From: Psococerastis gibbosa
Lineage: Eukaryota; Arthropoda; Insecta; Psocodea; Psocidae
DNA length: 64,000 nt
Direction of reading: 5' to 3'
Assembly: GCA_963971405.1 (NCBI GenBank)
Contig: OZ020484.1
Coordinates: 10,044,001-10,108,000, forward strand
Position 1 is the stretch's first letter. Every line of letters starts with the position of its first letter. A program made the position numbers and the translations under genes. Positions 16,567 through 27,144 of the stretch are shown in pieces. The notes under the pieces are model-generated. The model worked only from the letters and a program-made list of their open reading frames with translations. It was not told the origin of the DNA and made no database searches.

Positions 16567-18755
16567 ACAGGGATCTAGAGCTCTACAGATGCCGACCAAT
16601 CACAAGCAAGTATTGTGTGATAAGCCCTTTTTCTACTCAACACTAGAGGTGGGTCGTTCTTACTGGAGCCGTTCCTATGAACGTTCCTTTAGGCTTGAGC
16701 TAGGAGCTAGTTGCAACGGATACAAAAATATTAGGTTCTTGAGGAACGCAATGCAAAATGGAACCATTTTTCCACGTGTAAACTGTAAACACTAAACAGT
16801 AAACACATCAACAGATCAGCTGTAATATATAACAAAAAACAATATATGTAGCCTCCATTGGCCATTTGCTGGTTTTGTGGAGTAGTATTTCAATTCAACA
16901 ACACATTAATGTGGCATTTACGTACTTTCCATAAAAAAGGATAGACCTAACTGTGACACACTGACACATTCAGTTTGAAGAAATTCTTTCTACGGCCCTA
17001 TCTGCCCTGATTGTAAAGAGGTGTTTGTAACATACGAAAAGTTACGCGAGCATATATTGAGGCCGCTCACTCCATTGGCATATCTATCAGAGTGGAAACG
17101 TTTAACGTTTAAGACAACGGAAGGTAAGTTCAATGTAGTGTTGTTCTTTAAATGCTAAGTTACATACTGTGGAGCTAGGGCCTATAATAGGTAAAAACAT
17201 AAGCTACCTACCCCAAGCTTGTGTTGACCTAACTGATTATCATTTCTCGCTGAAATCAGGGTTTTGCAATCAAAGGCATAAAGTAATTACTCTGGCAGTA
17301 ATTTTCCCTTATTAAAATTTTTGGCAACACGTTAAGGGGAATTTCTTTTTCATTTGGTCAAATACATTCTGATTATATAACGGTTATGGGCTATAGCCAG
17401 TATGAGTTGAATTTTCGATCCTCAATGCTGATGGCTGTTCTTTTGCCTCTTACTGTTCTACTTCTACATTACGTTTAAAAAAAAATTACATTACAATTAG
17501 GAAAGCAAATGTGCTTTCCAGGTCAGGTTGGCTAGATAATTTGTTCTAAACACTTCATAATGTAGTCAGTGGTTTGAGTCAACTTGGACATCAGCTAGGA
17601 AGGCTACTAAACGGTGTAGGCCTAAGTTAAACTGAATTTTGTATGTTCAGACTCGCCGGACTGAAATATTTAAACCTAAAATGCTAAAAAAGGCTGTGAA
17701 CATTTGTTGAATGTAGGGCCTATTGCTTATTTAATATGGAATTTTAACACAATAGACATTTTTTAAATTAATTCCTTCTTTTCAGATTTTACTACCGGGC
17801 GCCTTGGCATTGAGTCGGAAAACCCACATAGCCTGTCTGAGTCTGGTCTGGAACAGTTAAACCACAGAACAACATAATATATAAATAAACTATGAAACAG
17901 GGAGTTGGTTTGATGCATAAAAAAAACACGTAGGCTACACATTTTACAAAATTACAGTTAATTTTACAATTTTGTTCTTGATTATATTGTAACTTATTGA
18001 AATATTGATTAGTTTTTAAAACTCATTAAAACTTAGACCTACGGGCTACGCATGTAGGCCTACCATATCCCCCTTAGCAAAATTTCTTTACCGGTACCTT
18101 CCTTTTACCCTATCTTGAAGCTTCAATTAAGTTAGGTACTTATATTGCGATTGCAATGAACCCTCTATAAAAGGCTATATAAGTAAGCTATTTGACTACT
18201 TGTACGTACCACAGGACTAAATATTCCTCGTTATACCTGTTATGTATCCTACTTGGATCATCCTTAAGCAGCTAAGGGTCGACTGTACGCAGCTTGGAAA
18301 GCAGTACCTATAAGAATTAAGTAGGCAAACCTAATTACAGGACAAAGGTTGTCTTTCGTAGACTACCGCACCTTCAGTAGCCACTAGGGATCTTATGGTA
18401 TAAGTATAACCTGATGTTGCAGTGAGGCTACATTAAATAAGTTTTACTGCAATTGCTAGGCCTAGTATAAAATATAACTCTGAAACTTTCTAAAATATCA
18501 CTAAAGATATAGAAATAGAAAGGTTCACCAGTGGCCCCTAATCGACCAGTCCACGTGTATTCCGGATACCCCCATTTTGCATTGCGTTCCTCAAGAACCT
18601 AATATTTTTGTATCCGTTGCAACTGGCTCCTAGCTCATGGAACGGCTCCAGTAAGAACGACCCACCTCTAGTGTTGAGTAGAAAAAGGGCTTAACACACA
18701 ATGTGTCCATGCTTGCTTGTGATTGGTCGGCATCTGTAGAGCTCTAGATCCCTGT
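16567..18755. mobile_element. 2.19-kb TIR transposon, Mutator-like or Merlin-like, inserted in polB
   Basis: The element starts ACAGGGATCTAGAGCTCTAC and ends with its reverse complement. The terminal inverted repeats are about 200 bp long (16567-16770 and 18570-18755) with small indels between the arms. Perfect 9-bp target duplications flank it. Long TIRs with 9-bp duplications fit Mutator-like elements; Merlin is another option, while the CAGGG end recalls hAT (which would give 8 bp). No transposase ORF is visible, so it is non-autonomous. It interrupts the first codons of the Polinton polymerase and is therefore younger than the Polinton insertion. Confidence 0.85.
16979..17877 (+). CDS. 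Candidate two-exon gene fragment with zinc-finger-like start, inside the TIR element
   Basis: An open stretch from about 16980 to 17123 encodes ICPDCKEVFVTYEKLREH, a C-x2-C-x12-H half of a C2H2-type finger. It ends at a consensus donor (GTAAGT at 17124). An acceptor TTCTTTTCAG before 17786 opens a second exon that continues in phase to TAA at 17875-17877, followed by AATAAA at 17882. No start codon is in frame in the first exon, so an upstream exon is needed or this is a captured fragment. It could be a remnant transposase zinc finger or captured host exons. Function unknown. Confidence 0.35.
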
Positions 18756-18810
18756 ATTCATTACATTGTAAAATAACACAGAGGCTTTTAACCACAAACT
18801 TGGAAATCAT
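18756..18810 (-). pseudogene. polB: Displaced 5' coding end of the Polinton polymerase
   Basis: ATG at 18808-18810 opens a frame that reaches the insertion site. Leaving out the TIR element and one 9-bp duplication, 57 nt (19 codons, no stop) connect this ATG to the present first Met codon at 16555. A TGA lies a few codons farther upstream. The exact multiple of three supports this as the original start of polB. The separated fragment includes the second copy of the target duplication at 18756-18764. Confidence 0.65.
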
Positions 18811-19077
18811 CAATAACAAGAGAAATCATGAATGAAACCTACAATTTGAATAAAAACTGAAGTTAATTTATATAATTAAATCGAGGATAATAATAAACAA
18901 ATGTAGTTTAATTTTAAATTTGGGCCTTCGAATTTGAAGGCCTTGAAGGCTTGTTTTTATTTGTCTGTGATTGTTTTTTTGTGTATTTAAAATTTCAAAA
19001 ATGGCTGACGGCTGACTCTGGACTTTAGTGTTTATAAAATTATGTTAGTCGTTTTTAATGATATCTGATGAAAATTT
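18811..19077. other. Unassigned sequence between polB start and repeat F
   Basis: AT-rich, with a small inverted repeat (GGGCCTTCGAATTTGAAGGCC near 18924). It should contain the polB promoter and the polB-side terminal repeat, but I find no match to 4116-4480. The element end may be deleted here. Confidence 0.4.
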
Positions 19078-19322
19078 CTCTACTGTTATTTTCTTGCATT
19101 ATTAACCCTTTTATGTATGGTAAGCTATGATGGTTTCAATAAAGTTTGTTCGTATTCCTGGAACTCAACTACCCTTGTATAATAATAATTTATAATATTT
19201 AATATAAATATTTATTTTAATTTAATTTAAATATTTATAATAATTTGTAATATAGGTAGCAACAATATCGTCTCCTGAGTCCAGACACATGAAATCTAAG
19301 GGGTGTTTGCGGCAAACAGTTT
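19078..19322. repeat. Flanking direct repeat F, copy 2
   Basis: Near-identical to 1-245. After 19322 the sequence continues into non-Polinton DNA, whereas copy 1 continues into protease sequence. Confidence 0.9.
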
Positions 19323-19951
19323 GCCTGCTTGGTATTTAAAAGGAGCACAGGTCGGGTACCAAAGAGAGGGGTAATAACAGCAGCCAGGCGTATGTCCACT
19401 TTCAAAAACGTACCTACGATTAGAGGTAAAAATCTGAGTCCGGCGCAACTTTCATCATGCAAAAAGGACGAAGGTGGCTCCCGCGAACACGTCTGATATG
19501 AAATTTCGGTCTTGCTCTAAATGAAAATTAATAAAGAAAACTATGTACGGAGAACAATGTCTATAGAGAGCTATTTTAAAGTTAAAAGGCTTTCCACTCT
19601 TCTATTTCTATAAAACTGAGGGGGGGGGGAATAATACAAACATCCGTCAAACCTAACGTCACCCCACTGGGTGGCAAACTTTCGGATTGGAAAATGCTTG
19701 TGTCCAACCAATCGGACCACATGCCCAATCAATCAAAACATTGCAATTTCACCTCCTTTCGCTATGAGTTTCTTACCTACTTAGTAGAATTTTCCTAGCC
19801 TAACCTAAAGAATGTGCACAAGTTTATGAATAAAATCGTAATTTTTATCAATGTTTAAAAAAAACACTGCAGTTCCTCCAGAAACTAAAAAGGGTACAAT
19901 TTTCTTTAAACAAAAACAGACTACACCATCTCGACTGAAATGTTTCTTATT
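19323..19951. other. Intergenic, no supported gene
   Basis: Mixed-composition sequence with a G-run at 19620. The minus ORF reaching 19462 is a chance reading through repeat F. Nothing further is supported. Confidence 0.4.
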
Positions 19952-20782
19952 GCTTTCCAATTTATACGTAGTATAAGGAAAGCTTTGTGACGGTCGAAAT
20001 TTTCGATTCCGAGATATCAACGGATTTACACGTTTTAAGGTCCCAGGAACCCAAAAAAGTGTTTTTTACGAAATGTCTGTCTGTCTGTTCGTCGATTTCC
20101 GGGCAAACTACTCGGTCGATTTTGATGAAATTCGGCATGTAGGTTCACAAAAATCATACCTCGGGACCATTTTTATTTTATTTTTGGGCTAACTCAATTT
20201 GGGGGTTTTTTATTTTCAAAAAACTTCAAAAAAACGCCTAAAAAAATTATTTCCCAAAAACGGCTCCAACGATTTCTTTTAAATTCACATATATTGTAGT
20301 TGTTGTTAATGTTGATAAAATGCGGGGGTCGCTTGCCCCTTGATAGTTTGCTTCTGGGGGTAAAAAAATAAAAATGACTAAATTTTAATAAAAAAATGAC
20401 TAAAAAATAATTTTTCTGCGACACCTTCCTATCGATGATTTCTACCTTCAGGTATGTTTTAGGTGTTAAATTGAGTAACGAAACCGGACAAGTTCCTTTC
20501 CCAAAAAATTATTTGTTTTTGTTCAAAAAAATTTTTTTTTTAAAAATGATAGAAAATTCACGCTCAAATGCATTGCGTGCCCTGCCAGTATTGCTGGGTG
20601 GTAATGTGTTGGTCTGACTTATCTAGAATTTACCTCACCACCAGTGCACCAGTGACGAGTGACGTCAGGTGGACAACCCCCCCCCCCCCCCCCGCCCGAG
20701 ATATCGGAAATTTAACCATAGCAAAATTATTTACCATGAAAACTCATTTTCTCTATATACTAATTTTGATAAATTGGAAAGC
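19952..20782 (+). repeat. Dispersed 0.83-kb repeat with GCTTTCC ends, copy A
   Basis: The repeat starts GCTTTCCAATTTATACGTAG and ends ATAAATTGGAAAGC, so its ends are short inverted repeats. Diagnostic inner parts are CGATTCCGAGATATCAACGG, GGTCCCAGGAACCCAAAAAA and a CTGT microsatellite, then ACTCGGTCGATTTTGATGAAAT. An ACTCGGACCGGTTCTT tail lies just beyond the end. A full copy in the other orientation is at 59737-60572. Partial or diverged relatives lie near 25970, 35870, 37260, 42290 and 50748. No coding capacity is seen. Confidence 0.8.
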
Positions 20783-21239
20783 ATGTTCGAGTAAACTCGG
20801 ACCGGTTCTTTAACACGGGGATGCCTTTTGGTTGGGAAAATATCTCAAAAGCTCTACTGGGAGCACCTCATTGGCAATGAGGTTTAGGTTTAGGCAATGA
20901 GTTATTGCCTAAGCCGACCAAAGACGATCGATTTCTTGCAAGAACGCTGACAAATTACTAAATTACTATCATAGATATAATTACATCAGCTAAGAGGTTA
21001 GCTGGAAGAGTAGCCCTTCGGGGCTAAAGCTCGCCTGAAATAAAGACGATTTTCATTCATTCATTTCAATTTAGGCAAGAGAGTATTTTGATTTTAGTAA
21101 TTTCTAGCTAACGTTTCGACAATGTATTGAATTTGATCCTGTTTTAGTCGGCTTAGTCAACCAGTGAAATTTTTCATGACCGCCAAATGACATTTTCCAA
21201 TCATATATATTTCAACTCAAAGACTTACTTTACTTTAAC
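20783..21239. other. Intergenic, no supported gene
   Basis: Contains the repeat tail and unremarkable sequence. The C-run upstream at 20678-20692 belongs to the repeat. Confidence 0.35.
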
Positions 21240-21735
21240 GGCGCCTTATCCCTCCCACGGGGTCGGCGGCACGGATCTTAATCACCTGGATAGGTGTTTC
21301 GGTTTTGGGAATCATCCGGCGAGAGACCGAGGGTCCTGAGGTCCTCCCTCCCTTTCGTTCCAAGGGACATCCTCGGTCGTCCTATAGGTCTTGGGCACTC
21401 CACCGTGTAGTCCCTCACACGTTGTAGCACGTGTCCATCTTCTCTTCTTTTCGTATGGCCCCACCACGCCAGTCTTCGTTCCCTGACTTTATCGGTGATA
21501 GGTGCTACTTTCATCTCCGCCCGGATGTCCTCGTTTCTCCTCCTGTCTGTCAATTTGTAACCCAGACAGTAACGCAACATTCGCATCTCAGTCACATGCA
21601 GCAGTTGCTCTTCGTCCCTCCGCAATGGCCAGCACGCCGCTCCGTAGGTCATACACGGTCTCACCAGTTGCTTGTATATGCGGCTTTTGAGTTTCTTCGG
21701 CATTTTCCTATCCTTCAGGATTCCCGCCATATCTC
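21240..21735 (-). mobile_element. RTE-type LINE, 3' end fragment
   Basis: The minus-strand reading gives the C-terminal part of an RTE-class reverse transcriptase: KLKSRIYKQLVRPCMTYGAA, RMLRYCLGYKLTDRRRNEDI, then RRLAWWGHTKRREDGHV and RPIGRPR. The fragment is 5'-truncated and lacks the catalytic core. A related fragment occurs at 54480-55165. Confidence 0.75.
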
Positions 21736-21829
21736 ACCACATGGCCCAACCTGAGGTTATCCGTGCTCTTACATCAGCTCCACAGCCGCTATTCTCGCGT
21801 ATTATTATTATTATTTATTTTTATTAATT

Positions 21830-22380
21830 GGGGTACAGGTGTTACCTGTGTGCACTTAAGCCTATTGGCCTATTGTGCCCCCTACATCAAAGTTTCTACA
21901 TCACTTTCTCGAGGCCTATCTCCCTCAGGAGAGCCAGGATCTTGAGGGGATTCAGAAGTGGTAGGTCTTTTACTGCAAGCTTCCCGAGCATGCTGCTCTA
22001 CTTCGTGCCGCAGGTCCTCCGCACCTTCATTGCAGAATCTGCAAGACTATAGTTGTCTCCCCAAGAGACTCCAGATATTCGACCCCAGGACCAAAGACGC
22101 CAAGGCCTCTTATTGGTTTTGTACTTCCTAGCCTAGAGCCATCAGTAAACCACTTGATTGTGTGACTATTGAGAATTCCTGCTGATTTGCAGCATTCTTT
22201 CACTGTCCCTAATATAGTTTCGAATTCCCTCTTAAAACAGTATTTTGGACGGATTCTATCGCTTGGCATATCCAGGCAGTGGTCAGACGTAGTCAGAGAG
22301 GCTGAGTCTCTCTTAATTGCCCTTCCACTCCTAATAATGCCATTTCGGCTGAAGGTTCCACTGCAACATGGAGGGGTGGG
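21830..22380 (-). mobile_element. LINE fragment with RNase H start
   Basis: The minus-strand frame (about 22380-22030) ends in HTIKWFTDGSRLG, the first catalytic Asp region of a LINE-type RNase H, preceded by the linker typical of RNase H-carrying non-LTR elements. The rest of the RNase H is lost. It is joined tail to tail with another LINE fragment at 22385. Confidence 0.55.
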
Positions 22381-22384
22381 AAGT

Positions 22385-23300
22385 CCCGTACTATCTCCCC
22401 AAGGCACAATTTTAGCTCCAGTCCTCTTTAAAGTATATCTAAATGACTTACTAAACCAGCCACTCAACGGTGAAATCAGCGCTTTTGCAGGCGATACAAA
22501 ACAAATACATATCGCTGATACAAGAACCGAATTATACAAACAAGCAAACGAAGATATGGAAAAAATTAAAACTTGGATGGAAAGCAACATACTTACAATA
22601 AATCTACAAAAAACAACTTACATAGAGTATAAAAATTCAAAAACTTTCACAGACAAAACAGAATACAAAATTGATTCCATCCAAAAATCTAAATATACAA
22701 AATATCTAGGTATCGTGCTTGATGAAGAAAATAAATGGGAAAAACACATAGATCTCTTAGCGACAAAAATACGAAAAACATTTCATAAATTTCTCCAATT
22801 AAGACAATGCCTAAATACAGAAATACTAATGATGGTATACCACGCACTAGTACAATCTATATTATCATACGGTATAACCGCATGGGGAGCAGCAAACCAA
22901 AACGTCATAGAGAAATTAAATGTAATACAACGGAAAACGTTAAAAATCATTCATAGGAAACCAAATAGACCCCCCACCGAAGACCTATTACAACTAGCAA
23001 ACGTACTATCAATCAAAAAGCTATACATAAAAGAATCTATTTGCAACACCTACAAAAATATACATAAGCAAGACAGACCCACACATCAAAACAACACTAG
23101 GTACAAACAAACAAACCCACTATCCATACAAACGGTCTCGACAAGCTACACGTAAAAGCAAACCTCTTATATAGGCAAATAGTACTATAATAAACTTCAT
23201 CTGAAAATAAAAAACCAAACAAACTATAAAGTATTTAGAAAAAATATCAGAAAATGGCTAACTGATCTCGAAATTACATAATAAAAAATAACAAATAAAT
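22385..23300 (+). mobile_element. Non-LTR retrotransposon, RT C-terminal half
   Basis: From about 22390 the frame shows PQGTILAPVLFKVYLNDL. A degenerate catalytic motif, FAGDTK in place of the usual FADDT, follows, then the thumb region KYLGIVLDEENKWEKHI, ILSYGITAWGAA and the usual LINE end. The changed catalytic Asp shows that this copy is dead. AT-rich 3' sequence runs to about 23300. Confidence 0.75.
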
Positions 23301-23689
23301 AAATAATAATAATCTTCCATATACCACCAACACACACATATACACACCACTACACCTACATAGATATTCACTATATTTTTAAACTTGACACAAATTTTGT
23401 ATTTTAACTGCATGCATTCATTGTATTATAATAGTATTTTAGAATATTGTAAAATTTCCACCCTGAAACCCCATAGCCCATAGGGAAGTGACAAAAAACT
23501 GTAAAAATTTTATTTTGGAATTACATTTTGATTGATTGATTGATCTCCATTGCTGCAGTGGGACAGGATTTCATAGCCCCTGTAAAGCATCATGTTAGAG
23601 AATACGGGCTTCTGAATGTAGCCATAATTTGGATTATTCAGAGAAAAATTCTCATGTGGTTTGATTTTGCCGTGTCCATGAAGCCATGA

Positions 23690-24030
23690 CCAAAGGTATG
23701 GTTACAGCAGGAAAAGACAGGCGCGTAACGTTGCTCCCAGATATTTGAATGTCTTGGCCTTCTCTAGGTCTTGGTTATCGACTTTTATCGATCCAGGTTC
23801 ATGGCTTACGCATTCCATGTACTCTGTGCGATTCACTTTAAGCCCCTGGCGCTCCATAGTTTCCACCCACAGCCTGAGAGTACTCTCGATATCTTCTCGC
23901 TAGTCTCCTACCAGGAGGATATCATCAGCGAAGAGAAGGCTTTCTGGCACTTGCCCTTGTATCTCCCTGGTCACTACGTCCATTATGAAAACGAACAACA
24001 ACGGGCTCAAGGTTGACCCCTGATGCAATG
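23690..24030 (-). mobile_element. RTE-type LINE, catalytic-core fragment
   Basis: Read on the minus strand, this short piece contains the RT core: a QGSTLSPLLF-like part followed by a FADDI-type catalytic motif in a broken frame, then KYLG-like sequence. Stops interrupt it. Identified by pattern only. Confidence 0.5.
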
Positions 24031-24307
24031 TATTTCAACTCAGAGAGTGCGATAGAAAGTATTTAGGCCTACATGTTTGTGTAGAGGGTATATATTCCCT
24101 TTCGGTTAAAATGGCCCACCAGTGGTCACGTAAGTCGACGGATCTTATTTACATCTTTCCCCCAGAGTCTCTTCCGCATGGCCAATGTACTACTAGTAGT
24201 ATAAGCATAAGTGCAAAAATTAATCACCCCAGCTTTAATAAATGTCAGGGGGTTAGTATCTTAGAAGTAGAGGGAACACATTTAAATATTCATTTATTTA
24301 TTTACAG

Positions 24308-24982
24308 ATGGCTGAAATGAACGATGATGTTGAAAGAAATGGGATTAGAAATGAATTGTCCAAAATGTCTTTCGAAGACTTACAAAAATTAAAATCTAAA
24401 CTTGGTGCTAAGGTGTACAATGAAGCAATGTTTGGCTCTAAGCGGGGTGTTAAGGTTGAGTTTAAAAGAGCAAACAAAAACCGACCGAGAGAATTGTCTT
24501 CAAGGAAAGAAGAATCCCTTTCACTCCCTAAACCAAAAGAGCAATTAGTTCGTGATCCAAGATTTGACAGTTTGTGTGGAACCTTTGATGAGAGGGGGTT
24601 CAAAAGTGCATATGGTTTTGTTGATGAAATACGTCAAATAGAAAAAGCTCAACTTATAAAAAAAATCAGAAAGGAAACTGATCCAAACAAGAAAGACAAA
24701 ATCCGGCGTGTTCTTCGTACATTGAAAAATAGAGAAAGAGAAGAGTTGAAGAAGCAACAAGAAAAAGAAAAAAAATATACAGAGATAGAAGAAAAGGTGC
24801 AAGCTCTAAAGGAAGGAAAGAAGCCATACTTCCGGTCGAAATTGGAAACGAAAGTTGTTAATTTAGTAGACCAATTTTCAAAACTGAAGAAAACTGGGAA
24901 GCTTGTGAAACATATAGAAAAAAAGAGGAAAAAACAAACCCAACAAGAGAGAAAAAGGGGCTTACTTGATTCTATTGATTAA
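24308..24982 (+). CDS. RRP36: Ribosomal RNA processing protein 36
   Basis: The 224-residue protein carries the RRP36 signature: RDPRFDSLCGTFDERGFKS at about residues 79-97, EGKKPYFRSK at about 174-183 and a C-terminal basic helix (KKRKKQTQQERKRG). RRP36 is a nucleolar protein needed for early pre-rRNA cleavages leading to 18S rRNA. It is very rich in Lys, Arg and Glu, as normal for the family. The coding region is a single open stretch. The sequence just before the ATG (TTATTTACAG) reads as a splice acceptor, so a non-coding first exon probably lies upstream. Confidence 0.9.
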   Translation: MAEMNDDVERNGIRNELSKMSFEDLQKLKSKLGAKVYNEAMFGSKRGVKVEFKRANKNRPRELSSRKEESLSLPKPKEQLVRDPRFDSLCGTFDERGFKSAYGFVDEIRQIEKAQLIKKIRKETDPNKKDKIRRVLRTLKNREREELKKQQEKEKKYTEIEEKVQALKEGKKPYFRSKLETKVVNLVDQFSKLKKTGKLVKHIEKKRKKQTQQERKRGLLDSID

Positions 24983-25967
24983 CACCGCTAGGATTACATT
25001 GGATACCTACTACAATCGTTTTATTTGCTGTTTAGGGATCTATTATAAGAGTGTGTATAAAATTTAGTTTCATATTTCCGGTCCGTCAACAATTAAGATT
25101 ATGCAGACATGGATGAAAGTAAAATATGCGTATTATGCCTGGTAGGTTTGTAGCAAGTGGAAGCAAGATATTATTAGCGCAAAGCACTACTTAAAGACCG
25201 TTTCCGCCTTCCGGTACAGTATTCAGTATCGTATATCCATCGAATAGTAGGCTACATAAACTTCTTTAGAAAATAATGATATGTGAGATATGGACAAATA
25301 AGGATGATGCAAAATTAGTTTTTAACAAATTTATTTTCAGCGAACAGTATTTACAGTATGCATACACGAACAAATTTTGTAACAGCGTTAGAGTAACAGG
25401 GATGGCTTCATCACAGATTTTCGTTGTTCGATTTTCAACTAAAGCATAACTCTGTAGATTCACTAAAACAAAGTTTCGTGGAAGAACGTGTTCGTTCAAA
25501 GCTCTTCTTGCGATATCAAATTCATACAAAGTTAATGAACATTAAATATTGCACTGAATTCACTGATATTGTTTTTTAACAATATACTAAAAAACAATCT
25601 CGAAAAGGTAAAGATTACATTGTCAGCAAGCCTATTTGTTGTATTTCCATTTGTGATGACAGAAATATTTCACGGCACCGCAGCTTAAGGAAGAGGTTAC
25701 AAAAATTTTGGTTAACTAGGAATGGCCGAGCATTTTTGACGAGTTAATTTAATACCTCAATCCAGATGAAAGTGGTCAGATGAAAAATTCATAAGAAATA
25801 CAAGCTTTCGCAGAGAACTTACATTCTCGATCTGAAGCTAATAATAATGCTTATTGAGAAAGCTTACATTTATTATGAATTATTAATCTGACTTCTTTTA
25901 TGACTAACCGAGTATGTAACGAAAAATTAATTAATTAACTTAAAAATACACGGCCATTCCTTACTTA
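24983..25967. other. Downstream of RRP36, no supported gene
   Basis: The first part is presumably the 3' untranslated region of RRP36. Beyond it I see AT-rich sequence with no recognised domain; the minus ORF at 25266-25529 matches nothing I know. Confidence 0.4.
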
Positions 25968-26900
25968 TATGTTTGTATAAGGAAAACTTTGTGATGGTCG
26001 AAATGAACGATTTCGAGATTCCAACGGATTTCCAGGTTTTGATGTCTTAAGAATCCAAAAAAGTGGTTTTTACGAAATGTCGGTCGGTCTGTAACTCTGT
26101 TTGGGGCAAACTAGACGATTGAATTTGATGAAATTCGACATGTAGGTTCACAAAAATATTATCCAGGGCTTTTTTTTATCTTTTGGAAACTTCATATTAG
26201 GTGGTTTTATTATACTCCTAAAAAACAAGAATGACACCGATGATTTTTTTTTTTTTTTAAATCACATATCGTAGTACTTATTCATGGTAACAAAACCCAC
26301 AAGGTCGCAGGTCAGGGCGTACAAATATAAAAAAAGGCTCAATTTTAATGAAGAATTTGTTTAAAAAAACTAGTTTTTCGGAGGAACCATTCTACCGATG
26401 CTTTTTAACTTCAGATATGTTTAAGTGCTAAATAGAGTAACAAAACAGAAAAGGGTACTTTCCAAAGCAAGGTTTTGGTTTTGAAGAAAAAAATAATTTG
26501 TTGATATTCTGGATAATCCGAGCCCCAATATATATGCATATTATATTATCGGCCTGCACATTGTATACTATCCAATTGTCCCATCGATCAATCCAGTGCT
26601 TTAGGCTTGGAGAAATCTATAGGCAGCCGATATTTAACCACGGGACAATTATTTACCATGAAACGATTACGGTACCTATACTAGGTTTTGGTTTTGAAGA
26701 AAAAAATAATTTGTTGATATTCTGGATAATCCGAGCCCCAATGCATATTATATTAGCGGCCTGCACATTGTATACTATCCAATTGTCCCATCGATCAATC
26801 CAGTGCTTTAGGCTTGGAGAAATCTATAGGCAGCCGATATTTAACCACGGGACAATTATTTACCATGAAACAATTACGGTACCTATACTAACTGATAAAA
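25968..26900 (+). repeat. Diverged copy of the GCTTTCC repeat family
   Basis: It shares the GGAAAACTTTGTGATGGTCG start, the TTTTTACGAAATGTC block and the CCTTTCTA-CGATG region with copy A, but with many changes. It contains the tandem duplication described at 26471-26890. Confidence 0.65.
26471..26890. repeat. 213-bp tandem duplication
   Basis: Bases 26471-26683 are repeated head to tail at 26684-26890. The second copy lacks a few bases of an ATAT stretch and has only scattered differences (for example AAACGATTAC versus AAACAATTAC). It lies inside the diverged dispersed repeat. Confidence 0.85.
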
Positions 26901-27144
26901 AGGAACGCACTCGTGTCGGTTCTTTGCAAAACATTTTAAAAATGTTCTCCTTATTACCGCTGAAGATGGGAAAGCGCATTGATTTCAAACTTCAATTTCA
27001 TCTTATGTTCGATACTTTTCACGGATTTGGGTCATTGCAATGACAGTGATTGTGTGTGCCACAATTATATTATTGCAAATCCAATTAAGACAAATCGACC
27101 ATGGACATTATTTATTCAGATCTATTGTTTTTTCGTAGGGAAGA

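Larger units (their letters stand above)
4116..19077 (-). mobile_element. Polinton/Maverick (adintovirus-like) element, nearly complete
   Basis: The element carries the Polinton hallmark set: family B DNA polymerase, retroviral-type integrase with chromodomain, packaging ATPase, adenain protease, and major and minor capsid genes. Genes are packed on one strand with overlaps of 4-65 nt. Length without the 2.2-kb insertion is about 12.8 kb, near the lower end for Polintons. The left terminus is at 4116. The right terminus is not recognised, and 18811-19077 shows no terminal-repeat match. Integrase and one accessory gene are frameshifted and polB is split, so this copy is probably immobile, although its capsid genes are intact. 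Confidence 0.88.

Noticed and set aside
18540..18755. Interpretation of the 2.19-kb element as hAT because of its CAGGG end
   Set aside because: The exact target duplication is 9 bp with ACAGGG ends, not 8 bp, and the TIRs are about 200 bp; hAT is therefore less likely, though not excluded.
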